The translations under genes and the position numbers were made by a program. 64,000 bases of DNA from Mesostigma viride (taxonomy: Eukaryota; Streptophyta; Mesostigmatophyceae; Mesostigmatales; Mesostigmataceae), in NCBI GenBank assembly GCA_009746045.1, contig RPFO01000022.1, forward strand, positions 1,798,660 through 1,862,659, written 5' to 3'. This document shows, piece after piece, positions 22,211 to 34,800 of the stretch. How positions within the stretch are numbered: the stretch's first letter is position 1; each line of letters begins with the position of its first letter. The notes beneath the pieces were generated by a model. The model was given only the letters and a program-made list of their open reading frames with translations. It was not told the DNA's origin and did no database searches.

Positions 22211-25200
22211 ATGACGAACCTAGGGCAGCCGGGGATGCCCGCCATTATTGGTGGGCTCTCTTTACCCCCACCTACCTCAATCGGTCAGTTTGCTCAGCTG
22301 ACACCCACTGCGGTAAAACTGTCGGTCTCTAGGGGATCATGCAGCCTTGGAACCATGTCCTGCCGAGCTACGTCTCTGCTTGCTACGCTTGGTTATCGCC
22401 GACGGGTAGTCACACCTGCCGCTGACGGTCGTCGACACCTCGGATTGGGAGAGTTTCTTGGGAATTCCCTTATCCCCATCGGTTCGTCCTCTGATAGACT
22501 CTCCCTCAGCAAAGCCCCAGCCCGCCACAAAGTACTCTGCCTCAGCGGGCCACGCCCGCTGCCTGGGCGGGCGCGCGAGGTACCCGACGAGGCGGATGCT
22601 GCAGACGATGGCGACATGAGGGGCAGCAATGGCTCCTCCTCCTCCGCGGCAATGCTGGAAGAGAATTTGCAGAAGGTCACGACGCAGGCGTGCCGGCTGT
22701 ACATTGCGGCGGTGAAAGAAACTTGCCAGAAGCTGCTCGCTTTGGAGAAGAGCCTCAGCGCCAAGTTCAACAAGATTGACCGTGTGCTGGCATACGCCAC
22801 TGAGCCCAGGGACATGGAGGAAGGTATGGGGGGCTCGGTGAAAGCCCTGGGCCTCTCTGACCCCCCCATGGGCCTCAAGTCCGTCATGGATTTCCTGACC
22901 AGGATCCAGGTGAGCTGGAGCATGAGCACTGCACTACCTTAGTTCTAGTAGCTTTAAGACAAACCACCGTTGATAGCATGCATGGTGTGGTAGCTGCCTG
23001 CAGGCAAAGTCTTTTCATAGCCTGCAGGCAGACATTCACTTCACTCGAATGCTTTATAGCCTAACAAAATGGTACGGGTGCATCGGAGCATATGTGGTGG
23101 CTGGCGTACCTGGTGCGTGGGCATGTTTAGGACTAGGGGCTGCCCTTGAAAAGGCTAGTTGCAGCCCACCCCTGTCTGTTGGGTGGTCCATCCATGTCGG
23201 CCAATGAAAGGTAAATAATTAGCACTGGTTTTCCTTGTTTGTCAGCACGTGGCATCACCTCGGTGTCTCATAGTCAAGTTGATCAACCGGTGACGGCTTG
23301 GTATAGCGCAGTGGGGAGAGAAGAGGAGGTGGAGGCTGGTGCCACCACATCACCATCATCAACCCTGTTCCTTTCAGGATGCCCTCCCCCACTGCACCGC
23401 CCCCCTCCCCAGCTCTCTCTTCCTGCATGCTCCCCACGCACTCTCTTGCAAGCATATACATTTTTAAAACCTCGTGCCCACCTAGCTCGCACCCCTGCAT
23501 GCTGCACTCCCATTGTCCATTCATTTTCCGTGTGTCACCCTCTGTGTGACTTCTGGGCGGTGCCTTCATCCCTGCACTGCTTTAGCGTGGCCTGGCCTTT
23601 TGGATGTTTAAGACCCGAATAACATGGTTGGAGAGGGAAGAGTGCAGGGGAGCATTCGCGGATATTGCATGCCCTCGTTTTCTTGTCACTGCCCCCAGGT
23701 CCCCACCCGTGCACGTTTCTCCCATGCAGTCCCCGCAAACAACCATAGACCCAACATCCTGCCACAGTTTTCTCTCCCTCTCCTCCCCCTACCCCCTGTC
23801 TCTCTCTGCCAACCATCTGATCACACCGCCACGCCCCCCCCACGCCCCCACCCCCTCCACCAGACGGGCCTGACAATGATCTCCCGCCTGATGACCACGG
23901 TGGAGGAGGAGCGGCGTCAGGTGGCGCTCTCCCGCGACTACATGTCGACGGCGGCGACCACCTCGGCGGACTCGCTCCAGCGGCTGCTTGCCCTCTCGTT
24001 GGACGGCCTCCTCCCCTATGGCGAGAAGCTGGTGGAGGGACACGACGCGACCACCGCAATTATGGTGCACCAGACTGCGGCTTTGGGGTCATGGATGGAG
24101 AAGGCGGAGGAGCGGGCGATTGCGCAGCTCAAGGCAGAGTCCGAGTACAGCAAGGTGGGTGGGATGGGGTACGAGTACAGCAAGGTGGGTGGGATGGGGT
24201 ACGAGTACAGCAAGGTGGGTGGCGGGTGGGGATTGTTTAATTTAGCAAACCTCAAATAAAATAAGAAATAAGTGGAGAAAGTGCTGCACAAGTGATAGTA
24301 CAGCAATGTGGGGGGGCAAGATGGTAGGGCTTTTTTTGTAATAACAGTTATGTTTTTCTGTAATAGCAGTTTTTCTGTAATAACAGTTATTGCGAGGTTA
24401 TCGTTTGCGTGGGGAGCTGCTCCGAGTGTATTGAGGGAAGGAAAGGGGGGGGGGGGCGGCCGGGGGTCCATGTGTGTGTGAGGGGGAAAAGGGGGATGTG
24501 GGGATCTCCCATAGGCCTCTGGGGTATGTATTTTGGTGATACAATGGATCCATGAGACAAGCAGCGCAGGCTATACCCATGTTAGATTGTAGCTGTACTA
24601 TATCCGTGTTAGATTGTAGCTGTACCCGAAGAAAATTTCATGGGCGTTGCTGCACGTGGTTTATCATGCAGGCGGAGGTGCACGTGCGTGAGCTGGAGGT
24701 GGTGATGCGGACGCAAGAAGCGGGCCAGGCCAGCGAGGCCACGCGGCGCGCGCTGGAGGAGGCGGAGGCCTCCGCCGACCATCTCGCGGAGGCGGCGTCC
24801 AACCTGGAGGCGCAGGTGGCCGAGGCGGAGCAGGTGAGAGGCGTGCTGTATGCGGTGCGGGGGCGTGGGGAGCAGGTGCAAGGGAGGGATGGTTACCAAG
24901 CTATGGGTTGGGCTGGTGGGTGCTGCATGCGGAGCAGGTCGGACGCACGCACACAACACAGCACCCCCTGGGTTTATTGTGAGGTCCGTCACAGCCCGTG
25001 CGACCACCTGCCATGGTACCCGCTATGCACGCAGAAAACCACCAGCATGGAGCCCGGGCAACTGGAACCACTATTGCTAGCACCGGCCACGCATCGTCCC
25101 CGATACGTGCATGTCATTGCTTATAGGTGCAGTTGGCGTGCTGAGTCACTGGTGCATGCCTGTGTAAAATCGAATCCCCGCCGTGCGAAGCTATAGCTCC

Positions 25201-28200
25201 CTCATTGTCTTATCAATCCCCTGCTCGGCACTGTGCCTCTCTTTCCTGCTCCCCCCCGCATTTGTCTTCCACACTCGGCCCTGTGCCTCTCTGTCCTGCT
25301 CGCCCCCACATTTGTCTTCCACGCTCGGCCATGTGCCTCTCTTTCCTGCTCGCCCCCGCATTTGTATTCCACACTCGGCCCTGTGCCTCTCTGTCCTGCT
25401 CGCCCCCGCATTTATCTTCCACGCTTGGCTCTGTGCCTTCCTGCCGCTCACACGGTTTCCCTGCTCACCCTCGCGCCGCCACCTGGCGTACACCCGCAGG
25501 AGATCATGCGTGTGACCACCGAGCTGGAAGACACGACCGTGCTGGGTGAGCGGCTGGCTGCGGACGTGGCGGAGTTTGAGCGCTACAAGAGCGCGGTGGA
25601 CAGCGGGGGCATGATGGAGACGATGTGGGTGTCGGCCGAGGAGGCAGGCAGCAAGCTGGCACTCGCGCTGGGCGAGGTGGAGTACGTGATGGCGCGCTTT
25701 GAGGCACTGCAGGCGCACGCGGCTGTGCTGGAGTCATCGCTCATGACGCAGATCAAAGGTGGGTGTGTTGTTGAAAAGCAGGTTGGTACTTTATTGTTGT
25801 CGCTCGAGTGGTCGCTCATGACGCAGATCAAAGGTGGGTTTTGTACCGTAACGGTTGGTGCAGAGGCAGGTCCATTTCCTGGCGTTGCTTGCTTGAGTCC
25901 ACGACTTCGTTCCTCGAGCGCCTCCAGCGGCGTGCCGCTCTCCCTTGCCGCATGCCCTTTGCCTGACATCATGGTGCGGCAGCCTTGTCCTACACACATG
26001 TCGCGTGGGAAGCCGGCATCGTGTGGAAACAAGTAGTAGTCCTTGCTCTGTACTCATCCCTTTGATGGGTATTGCTACTGCATCCCTGGTGTGGGCATTA
26101 CCCGTCGCGTGCGCCAGAGGAGGAGGGGGACTCGTCGATGCTGGAGGACTCGGGCGCGCGCATCATCGAGGAGGTGAAGGACATCCAGGCCAGCTTCGCC
26201 ATGCAGTTGGACGCGCTCAAGAGCGCGCAGGAGTGCCTCAACCGCCATGTGCTCGAGGTGGGGGGGTGGGCAGGTGTGCAGGCGGGCAGGCAGGTGGGCA
26301 GGCGGGCGGGCGGGCGGGCGGGCGGGCGGGCGGGCGGGCGGGCGGGCGGGCAGGCGGGCTGGCCGCACACACGTGGTGTCTGTCGGTGGAGCATAGAAGA
26401 TCCTGGGCAGCGACCCCGTTTTGTTTGCTAGCTCCGCCAGTAAGGCCACTCCCCGGCAGGTTGAGGCACGGGATCCCAAGTCAACTTTTAAGTCTCGAAA
26501 CCTTATCTGACAACTTCAAACTGGCACTGTGCCTCGCTCCCCGCCATCTGACTCTGCGCCGCTGTCACATTTCCATAGCAGCCCCCCACCTTCCCAAGCC
26601 CGCCTTCCTAAGCCCGCCTTATACCCCATCTTCCCCACCAGTGTGCACCTTTTACCCTGCTCCTTCCACATGACACCTGACACAACCGCTCTCCCCCTGC
26701 CACTTCCTCCCCTTCCCCCCCCCCACTTAATTGTTCGCCTCTTCGTCCCCCTTCCTGCTTCATCGCCTGCTTGTTCGCTCCCCCCGCTCGATTGTTAGCC
26801 TCTTCTTGACCCCCTGCTCAAATTTTTTATTTCTTCTCCCCTCCCCCCGCTGTATTGTGTGCCTCTTCTCCCCCCCCCCCCTCCCCCAGTGCGCCGAGGG
26901 CCTCAAGGTCGTCCTTGCCCACACGTCCAACGTGGCCCTCTTCAAGAAGCGTCTGCTTGCCTCCTTCCCCGACCTGCAGCGCATACAGCAGCTCGCGTCA
27001 CAGTACCCACCACTGCCACCCGGCACCGAGCTCGGCTCCTCCACCGCCGCCCTCAAGGCCGCCCCCTCCGGAGGCTTCAGCAGCGGCGGAAGCAGTAGCG
27101 AAACCATGACCGGCGCCCGCGGCGGCGGCGGCTGGTCGCCATCCATGCTGTCTTCTTCTGGCGCCGGCACGCGCAGCCCCTCGGGCAGCGAGCTGGCGCG
27201 GGAGCTGGCGGACCTCAAGTCCATGGTCAGCGAGGCAGGGTTCGTGACGGGTGGCAGCAGCAGCGACAGCGACTTGCCGCTAAGCAATTCGCAACCCAGT
27301 GGCGGCACGGCGGGGCGGGAGCGGAAGGACCGGTTCGCGGCGCTCCGCGATGAGAGCGAGGGCGTCAGCGCAGGCGGGAGGGGTTACAGTGACGAGAGGG
27401 AGTCGTCCCAGGGGGGCTGGGAGGGGGGCGGGTATGACCGTCGGCGCGAGCAGGAGGAAGGGATGATGATGGGAGAAGAACAGGACGAGGATGCGGCGAT
27501 TATCTCCGCGGAGCAGCGGCTGCTAGCATTACAAGACATCATTCGGCGCGCGCAGAGCGAGAGCGGGATTGAGAGGGGTGAGGGTGGAGACAGCGGGGAG
27601 GGGCGGAACGAGGCGGGGGGTGATCCGTACGCGAGGGGGGCGCAGGGGAGGGGCGGCGAGGAGTATGGGGAGGGGGATGGGGAGGACGAGGGCGAGGGCG
27701 CGCTGGATCTGTCGAACCTGCGCGACATTGTGTTGGACGATGGGGTAGAGGAGGACGTGCGCACGATGGAGGAGCAGGTGCTGATGCTGGGGGAGGAGGC
27801 GGCCGAGCTGAGGCACCTGCAGCAGGTGTGTGATTTTGTTTGATAACAACGGTGGTCTTTTAAATGCACGCTTTTTGCCCCCTTCTCTACATGCATGGCA
27901 ACAGCAATAACTAATAATAATAGTAATAATAATAATATAATTCTGCCCATCTTTCTTGTCCTCGTCCCTTTCCGCCTCTTTGATGTCGGCTTTATATGAT
28001 AGTACACAAGTCATCTTCATGATAAGCAAACAACTGCAATGATAACATAATTGTAACCAAAATAACTTCATGATCCTCAGTGAACTGACCCTTATAATTG
28101 CCCATCTGCCCTGCATGCCACCCTCTCCCCCGGCTCCGCTGTTCTCCGCCACCCCTTCCCCCACCCCCCCTCCGTGTCCCCCAGCTCCAAAAGGAGGCGG

Positions 28201-28740
28201 TGGTCATGGTGGAGGAGGCGAGGGACCGCGTGCTGCGCCTCTCGCAGGAGGTCTCGGCCAGCATCTCCAGCCTGCAGGAGCGAGAGATGGCCAAATCTTA
28301 TACGTCCGACACCAAGGGGGAGCTCAAGGCCGCGCTCGGGCAGGTCTTCCGCAGCGTGGCGCAGCTGGCCGATCAGGTGGCCGCGGGCGCCCAGGATGCG
28401 GTGCGTGACCGCAGCGCGCACATCAGTCGTTGCGCATATAGGTCAAGCGCGCATGTAGGTCGTTGCTGCTTGTTTGCTGCAGTTGTTGCTGCTTGCTTGC
28501 TGCAGCTGTTGCTGCTTGCTTGCTATCGTTGTTTCTGCTTGTCTGCTTGCTTCCTTGCTTTAGTTGTTTCTACTTGCTTGCTATAAGCTGTGCTGGGTTT
28601 TGGGGGTGGGGGCCGGGGGTGCAGGAGGCGGTGGGTGCGTGATCAAGTTATACCGCGCTTGTAGGTTCTTTCTGGTTGCGTGTGCGCGGGGGCGGGGGCG
28701 CGTGGTGGAGGGCGGTTGTGGTTGCAATGGATGTGGGGGT

Positions 28741-28808
<68 letters not shown>

Positions 28809-31800
28809 CCTATCAGGCGAGGCTCGCTGCTTGTGAACGGGGCATGCTTGTAGGTCCTTTTTTCTCTTTTTCCACATGTCTTCCCACCCTCTCTCCCATT
28901 CCTCTGCACTGACAGCTGCCTTGTTGCCACCCGGTGGGAGTGCCTCTCTCTATGGGATTCGTCGTGCAGGGCCCCGTGCCAATGGAGAGCAGCTCCTCCA
29001 TCCTGGACTCCGCGGCAAAGGTACGCGTTTTCGAGGTTGAAAGGTAACGGCAACCACAATGCAGTCCACAGGGAAAGGTAGGCATTTGGATGTTTGTGGT
29101 TTATGGTTAATGGCGCCCACTAACCACAGACCACCCCCCGGGAAGCGGAGGGCAAGGCTTTCTGTCCGCTGCCTTGAGGCGAGTAATCTCGGGACAATAT
29201 CCCGTAAAACCCTGTAGTTGAACAGCGTTAACACCACTGAGCAATGTCAATGTGGTCATTGTTTTTCTGTCCGACCTCCCATCGTCCATCCTTCCTGTCC
29301 ACCCCTCCCTCGCCATTTGTTCCCAACGTTTCGCAACCTGCTGTGGCCCCTCAGCCGCGCTTGACATGCCCACCCATGTCGGCCACATCTGCGCTTACCC
29401 CTCCACCCTTGTCCTTCCCCCCCTTGTAGCCACCGGTGCTGCCTTCCTCGCATCATCACCCCCTGTCTCACCGCTCCCATTGCCACGTGTTTCCCCCACA
29501 CCCTCTCTCACCTCATCTTTGCGCCTCATCGTCCGTTGCTCCTTTCCCCCTTCCCCCCTTCCCCCCTTCCCCCTTCCCCCTTCCCCCCTTCCCCCCTTCC
29601 CCCCTTCCCCCTTCCCCCTTCCCCCCTTCCCCCTTCCCCCCTTCCCCCTTCCCCCCTTCCCCCTTCCCCCTTCCCCCTTCCCCCCTTCCCCCTTCCCCCT
29701 TCCCCCTTCCCCCCTTCCCCCTTTCCCCCTTCCCCCTTCCCCCCTTCCCCCCTTCCCCTTCCCCCTTCCCCCCTTCCCCCTTCCCCCCTTCCCCCTTCCC
29801 CCTTCCCCCCTTCCCCCTTCCCCCTTCCCCCCTTCCCCCCTTCCCCCCTTCCCCCCTTCCCCCTTCCCCCTTCCCCCCTTCCCCCCTTTCCCCCTTCCCC
29901 CCTTCCCCCCTTCCCCCCTTCCCCCCTTCCCCCCTTCCCCCCTTCCCCCCTTCCCCCCTTCCCCCCTTCCCCCTTCCCCCTTCCCCCCTTCCCCCTTCCC
30001 CTTCCCCCCTTCCCCCTTCCCCCTTCCCCCTTCCCCCTTCCCCCCTTCCCCTTCCCCCTTCCCCCCTTCCCTTCCCCTTCCCCTTCCCCCTTCCCCCTTC
30101 CCCCTTCCCCCTTCCCCCCTTCCCCCTTCCCCCCTTCCCCCTTCCCCCTTCCCCCTTCCCCCTTCCCCCCTTCCCCCTTCCCCCCTTCCCCCCTTCCCCC
30201 CTTCCCCCTTCCCCCTTCCCCCCTTCCCCCTTCCCCCTTCCCCCCTTCCCCCTTCCCCCCTTCCCCCTTCCCCCCTTCCCCCCTTCCCCTTCCCCCCTTC
30301 CCCCCTTCCCCCTTCCCCCCTTCCCCCCTTCCCCCCTTCCCCCTTCCCCCCTTCCCCCCTTCCCCCCTTCCCCCTTCCCCCCTTCCCCCTTCCCCCCTTC
30401 CCCCCTTCCCCTTCCCCCTTCCCCCCTTCCCCCCTTCCCCCCTTCCCCCCTTCCCCCCTTCCCCCCTTCCCCCCTTCCCCCTTCCCCCTTCCCCCTTCCC
30501 CCTTCCCCCTTCCCCCCTTCCCCCTTCCCCCCTTCCCCCCTTCCCCCTTCCCCCTTCCCCCTTGCCCCTTGCCCCCTTGCCCCCTTGCCCCTTGCCCCTT
30601 GCCCCCTTGCCCCCTTGCCCCCTTGCCCCCTTGCCCCCTTGCCCCCTTGCCCCCTTGCCCCCTTGCCCCCTTGCCCCCTTGCCCCCTTGCCCCCTTGCCC
30701 CCTTGCCCCTTGCCCCCTTGCCCCCTTGCCCCCTTGCCCCCTTGCCCCCGTGCCCCCGTGCCCCCGTGCCCCCGTGCCCCCGTGCCCCCGTGCCCCCGTG
30801 CCCCCGTGCCCCCGTGCCCCCGTGCCCCCGTGCCCCGTGCCCCCGTGCCCCCGTGCCCCCGTGCCCCCTGCCCCCTGCCCCCTGCCCCCCTGCCCCCCTG
30901 CCCCCCTGCCCCCCTGCCCCCCTGCCCCCTTGCCCCCTTGCCCCCTGGCCCCCTGGCCCCCTGCCCCCCTGTTTGTTCCCTTCACCCCCTTGTTACCTCC
31001 CCACCCCCCTCCCGCCAGCTGGCGAACATCGACGTCCCCTCGGAGCTCAGGATGGCGGAGCAGGTCCTCCTGGCCACAAAGAAGGAGATGGCGGGGCTGA
31101 AGAAGGCGCTCGCCGTGCGCGACATGCTGGTGGAGCAGGCGCAGACGCGGCAGAAGGAGGCCGAGCACCGAACTGACCTAGAGCGCGCGCGCGCGAAGGA
31201 CCTGTCGCTCGAGATTGTGGCCCTCAAGGTGGGGGGTGGTAGAGTGGCCCTCAAGGTGGGGAGTGGTAGAACGGCGCTCAAGGTGGGGAGGAGTGGTACT
31301 GTGTATGGGTGGGGTCCGCCCACAAGATCACGAGCGTGGGCCTCCCTGGTATAATGGTGTCACCCCCTTGTCTCCCTCCCATTGCATGCAGGCAGGACCG
31401 GTCGCTCGAGACTGGAGCTCTTATGGTGGGGAGGGTTGGTGGAGCCTACGAGGTGGGGGAGGGTTGGTGGCGCACACAAGGTGGGGAAAGGGTGGTTTAG
31501 TTTACATGGGGGCCACTGGGGTGGGCAGAAATGGGTTGAGGCTCGCATAGTTTGTTGGTGGTGCTGAGGGGTCATGGTGCAGATGGAGGAAGGGAGTTTA
31601 AACATGGGGAACGAGGCAGGTATCTTGAACATTCCATTGACCCATACTGGCCACCGGGCTCTGCTCGCGCCATGCAGTCGCCTTTAGTCATGCCGTCCCT
31701 TTTTGTTATGCTTGCAGCATCGCTGTCACTGTCACTCACCTCGCATTGTCCCAGCTTGTCCTGGCGGTGGTGATGCTAACGCCTCCATGCTGTTGTGTGC

Positions 31801-34800
31801 CCTGCTTGCTGGTGTGTGGCCCCCCCTACACCCCTACCCCCCCCCCCGCGCGCAGGAGCAACTGAGCGAGCTGGAGTCGCAGCTGGAGGCCGCAAGTGGC
31901 ATGATCCAGAATCAGGCCAAGGAGGTGGAGGAGGTGCGTTAGGGGACAGGGGGCATGACCAGGCGATCAGCAGCAAGAGTAGCAAGAGTAGCTAGAGCGG
32001 TAGCAAGAGTTTTTACAGGAGCAGTAGCAAGATTTGCAAGAGCGGTAGCATGAGTTTTAACAGGAGCAGTAGCAAGAGTAGCAAGAGCGGTAGCAAGCCT
32101 TTTAACAGGAGCAGTAGCGAGAGTAGCAAGAGCGGTAGCAAGCCTTTTAACAGGAGCAGTAGCAAGAGTAGCGAGAGCAGTAGCAAGCCTTTTAACAGGA
32201 GCAGTAGCAAGAGTAGCAAGAGCGGTAGCAAGAGTTTTTACAGGAGCAGTAGCAAGAGTTGCAAGGGCGGTAGCAAGGGCAGTTGCAAGGGGGGTAGCAT
32301 GAGCGAGACCAGTAGCAACAGCAAACTTGTGTGGACATGGCTGAGTGGCCGATGCCAGCAGGTTGCATTCATAGACTGGCATGTAACCGCCAACTGCCAA
32401 GAATTGTATAGCTGAGAGTGTACATACATGCGCTCCTGGTTTCTAACCTGCGCTGGTTGTCTCCTGGATACACACACTCTTGTGACCGTTTGGCCACTTG
32501 CCATATCATCAGTAATTACCTGCCTGTGTGTGTTGGGGGGGGGGGGGGGCGAATAGGGGAAAATTAAGCTCTTACTCTTTTGTTGTCCCGTCACTGGTGT
32601 TACAGGGTAGCAACTTCTGCTTTGTGTGTTCACCCATGCCCCGTTGTGATGAGGTACACTGTACATTAAGCTTACATACGCCTACCGCTGCCCCTCCTTC
32701 CTCCTTTGCTTCGCATGTTCTCTCCGCCCCCCCCCCCCCGCCCTCGAACACGCTCACACACACGCATGCATGTTACACAACTAACCCCTGCGGCCGGCCA
32801 GGTGCGCGCCCGCCTGGCCGCGGAGGAAGTCAAGTCAGCAGAGCGAGTGGAGGCCGAGCGTGCGGAGCTGGCCGAGGCCAAGCAGGCGTTGCAGCGTGCA
32901 GAAGCAGCGCTGGCCGAAGAGGCGGCGCGCCGGCTGGAGGGTGACAAGAACGCCGAGGCCCGGTGGCGCGCGCAGCTGGCGCAGGGGGAGGCGGCGCTGG
33001 AGGCGTCACGCGATGAGCTCAAGGCCGTGCGCGCGCAGATGGCTGAGGTGGAGGCGCGCGCGGGGCAGGCGAGCAAGGAACGCAGCGAGGTGAGCGGGCG
33101 CCTTGACAGAAACTTGCAATAGACTTGGGAGTGTAAATAGGGTAGGAGTCGAGGGGCGCGTTGCCATACATTTAATGAAATATATAGATAGGGTTGGAGG
33201 TTGAGCGGCGCCGTGATGTAAAAAATATGCTGCCTTTGAATTTGTCTGTGTTTTTATTGGGGGTGGGGGAGCGGCATTGGGGGTGTGATATCAGAGTACT
33301 AACATGGTTTGTTCACGCAAGTCCTGACCCCTCCCTACCGGCGCCCACGCTCCCTGCCCCTTGCCCCCACCCACCCCACCCGACCCGCAGGTGAGCGCGC
33401 AGGTAGTGGCACTGAACGCGCAGCTGGCGTCTGTCACTGCCTCGCTGGAGGCGTCCACCCGCCAGCTGGACGACGCGGCGGCGCGTCTGTCGGCCGCCAA
33501 GGCGGAGCAGGAGCTGCTCCACGACAAGCTGATGGCGACGGAGACGCTGCTGGCGGACAAGGAGCGGCTGCTGCTGGACCAGGAGGCGCGATCGGCGGAG
33601 GTCAAGGAGGCGCTGCGCGTGGCCAAGGGACAGGTGGAGGCGCTCGAGCGTGCCAACCAGGTGCGTTATCTTTTAGTCTGGGAATAAGGAATAACCAGGT
33701 GAGTGTTTTGGGGCAGTACATGAGGTAAGAGTCGTGTGTTTACAAGCACGTCCACCAGGTGCGTGTGGTGGTGGCATGAACACAAATCGAAGTGCCAACC
33801 AGGTGGGTGGATGGGTGGAGCATATTGAAATGCCAACCAAATGTGTGTGTTTTGGGAAAGAAAATGTACGTCTTAGGCGCGGCATTGTGGAAGTAGAACC
33901 CCCCCAAAAGGTGTATGCATGAGAGTGGGCGGTGCTGTCCATTGCATGAGTGGCGCGCGTGGCGTCAATGGGTGTGCTGACCTCGTGCACGGAGCAAAGT
34001 AAAATCTAGTAGAGCAGGTGTCTGGCCCACGAGTGTGTGGCTACGGCGGGCGCAAGGCAATGGGGGGGATGAGAATATGGAGGGCAGCCGTCCAAGGCAT
34101 TGTGCTGCCCTTTGTATCGGCAGCAAGATTTCCTGCGACATTTTTTCCCGTGGCGGCGGCGACATGTGTGCCGTCCCCAGAGCTGGGCAGAGCCGTCTCT
34201 GCTTCATCCATGCCCCGCATATCGTGCTCCGTATTGATGCTCCGCTTCTCGTGCTGATCTTCATAGCCCGATGCAGAGCCCACCGGGTACCTGGCCAACC
34301 ATGCATGCGTGTGTGCTGTCCCCAAGATACCCATGCGTGCTATCTATGTTGCCGTTGTCTGTGTCATCGCGTTGCGCAGACCTTGAAGCAGGAGGTGTCG
34401 GCGCTGGAACAGAAGGTATGCGCGGGCAGCTGCTCATGAGAGGATGATAGGTCCCCCTTGTGTTTGACTTGGGTTTGAGCCTCCCCCCCCCCCCCCCCGA
34501 ACTTTTTGGTGGTTGAGTCCCCCCCTGTTCTGTTGCGACTTGTTTTTGTTGTACACTGCCAATCACAAGGGCCCCGGGGGGGACTCAAACAATAAGTTGA
34601 CCCTCGTCTCTTCCTGCGTCATGCCGTTGAGCTTACTCGGCGTAGGTCAGGGGCACGCTTGCGGGTGGCTCGTGCATCTACCCATACAGCCTGAGAAATG
34701 CGTCCAATAGGGTCAGGTGGTCCCTGGCTTCCCAGTCATTGCAGTCCCTTGCAACAGTACATGGCTGCAAAGCTTTGGTCGTCGTTCCACTACAGTCATT

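Noticed and set aside
29252-31354. 700-residue Pro-rich ORF and antisense Gly-rich ORF
   Set aside because: Lies mostly in the C-rich satellite of a coiled-coil intron; only the final 70 codons (31019-31228) are exon, in a separately supported frame.
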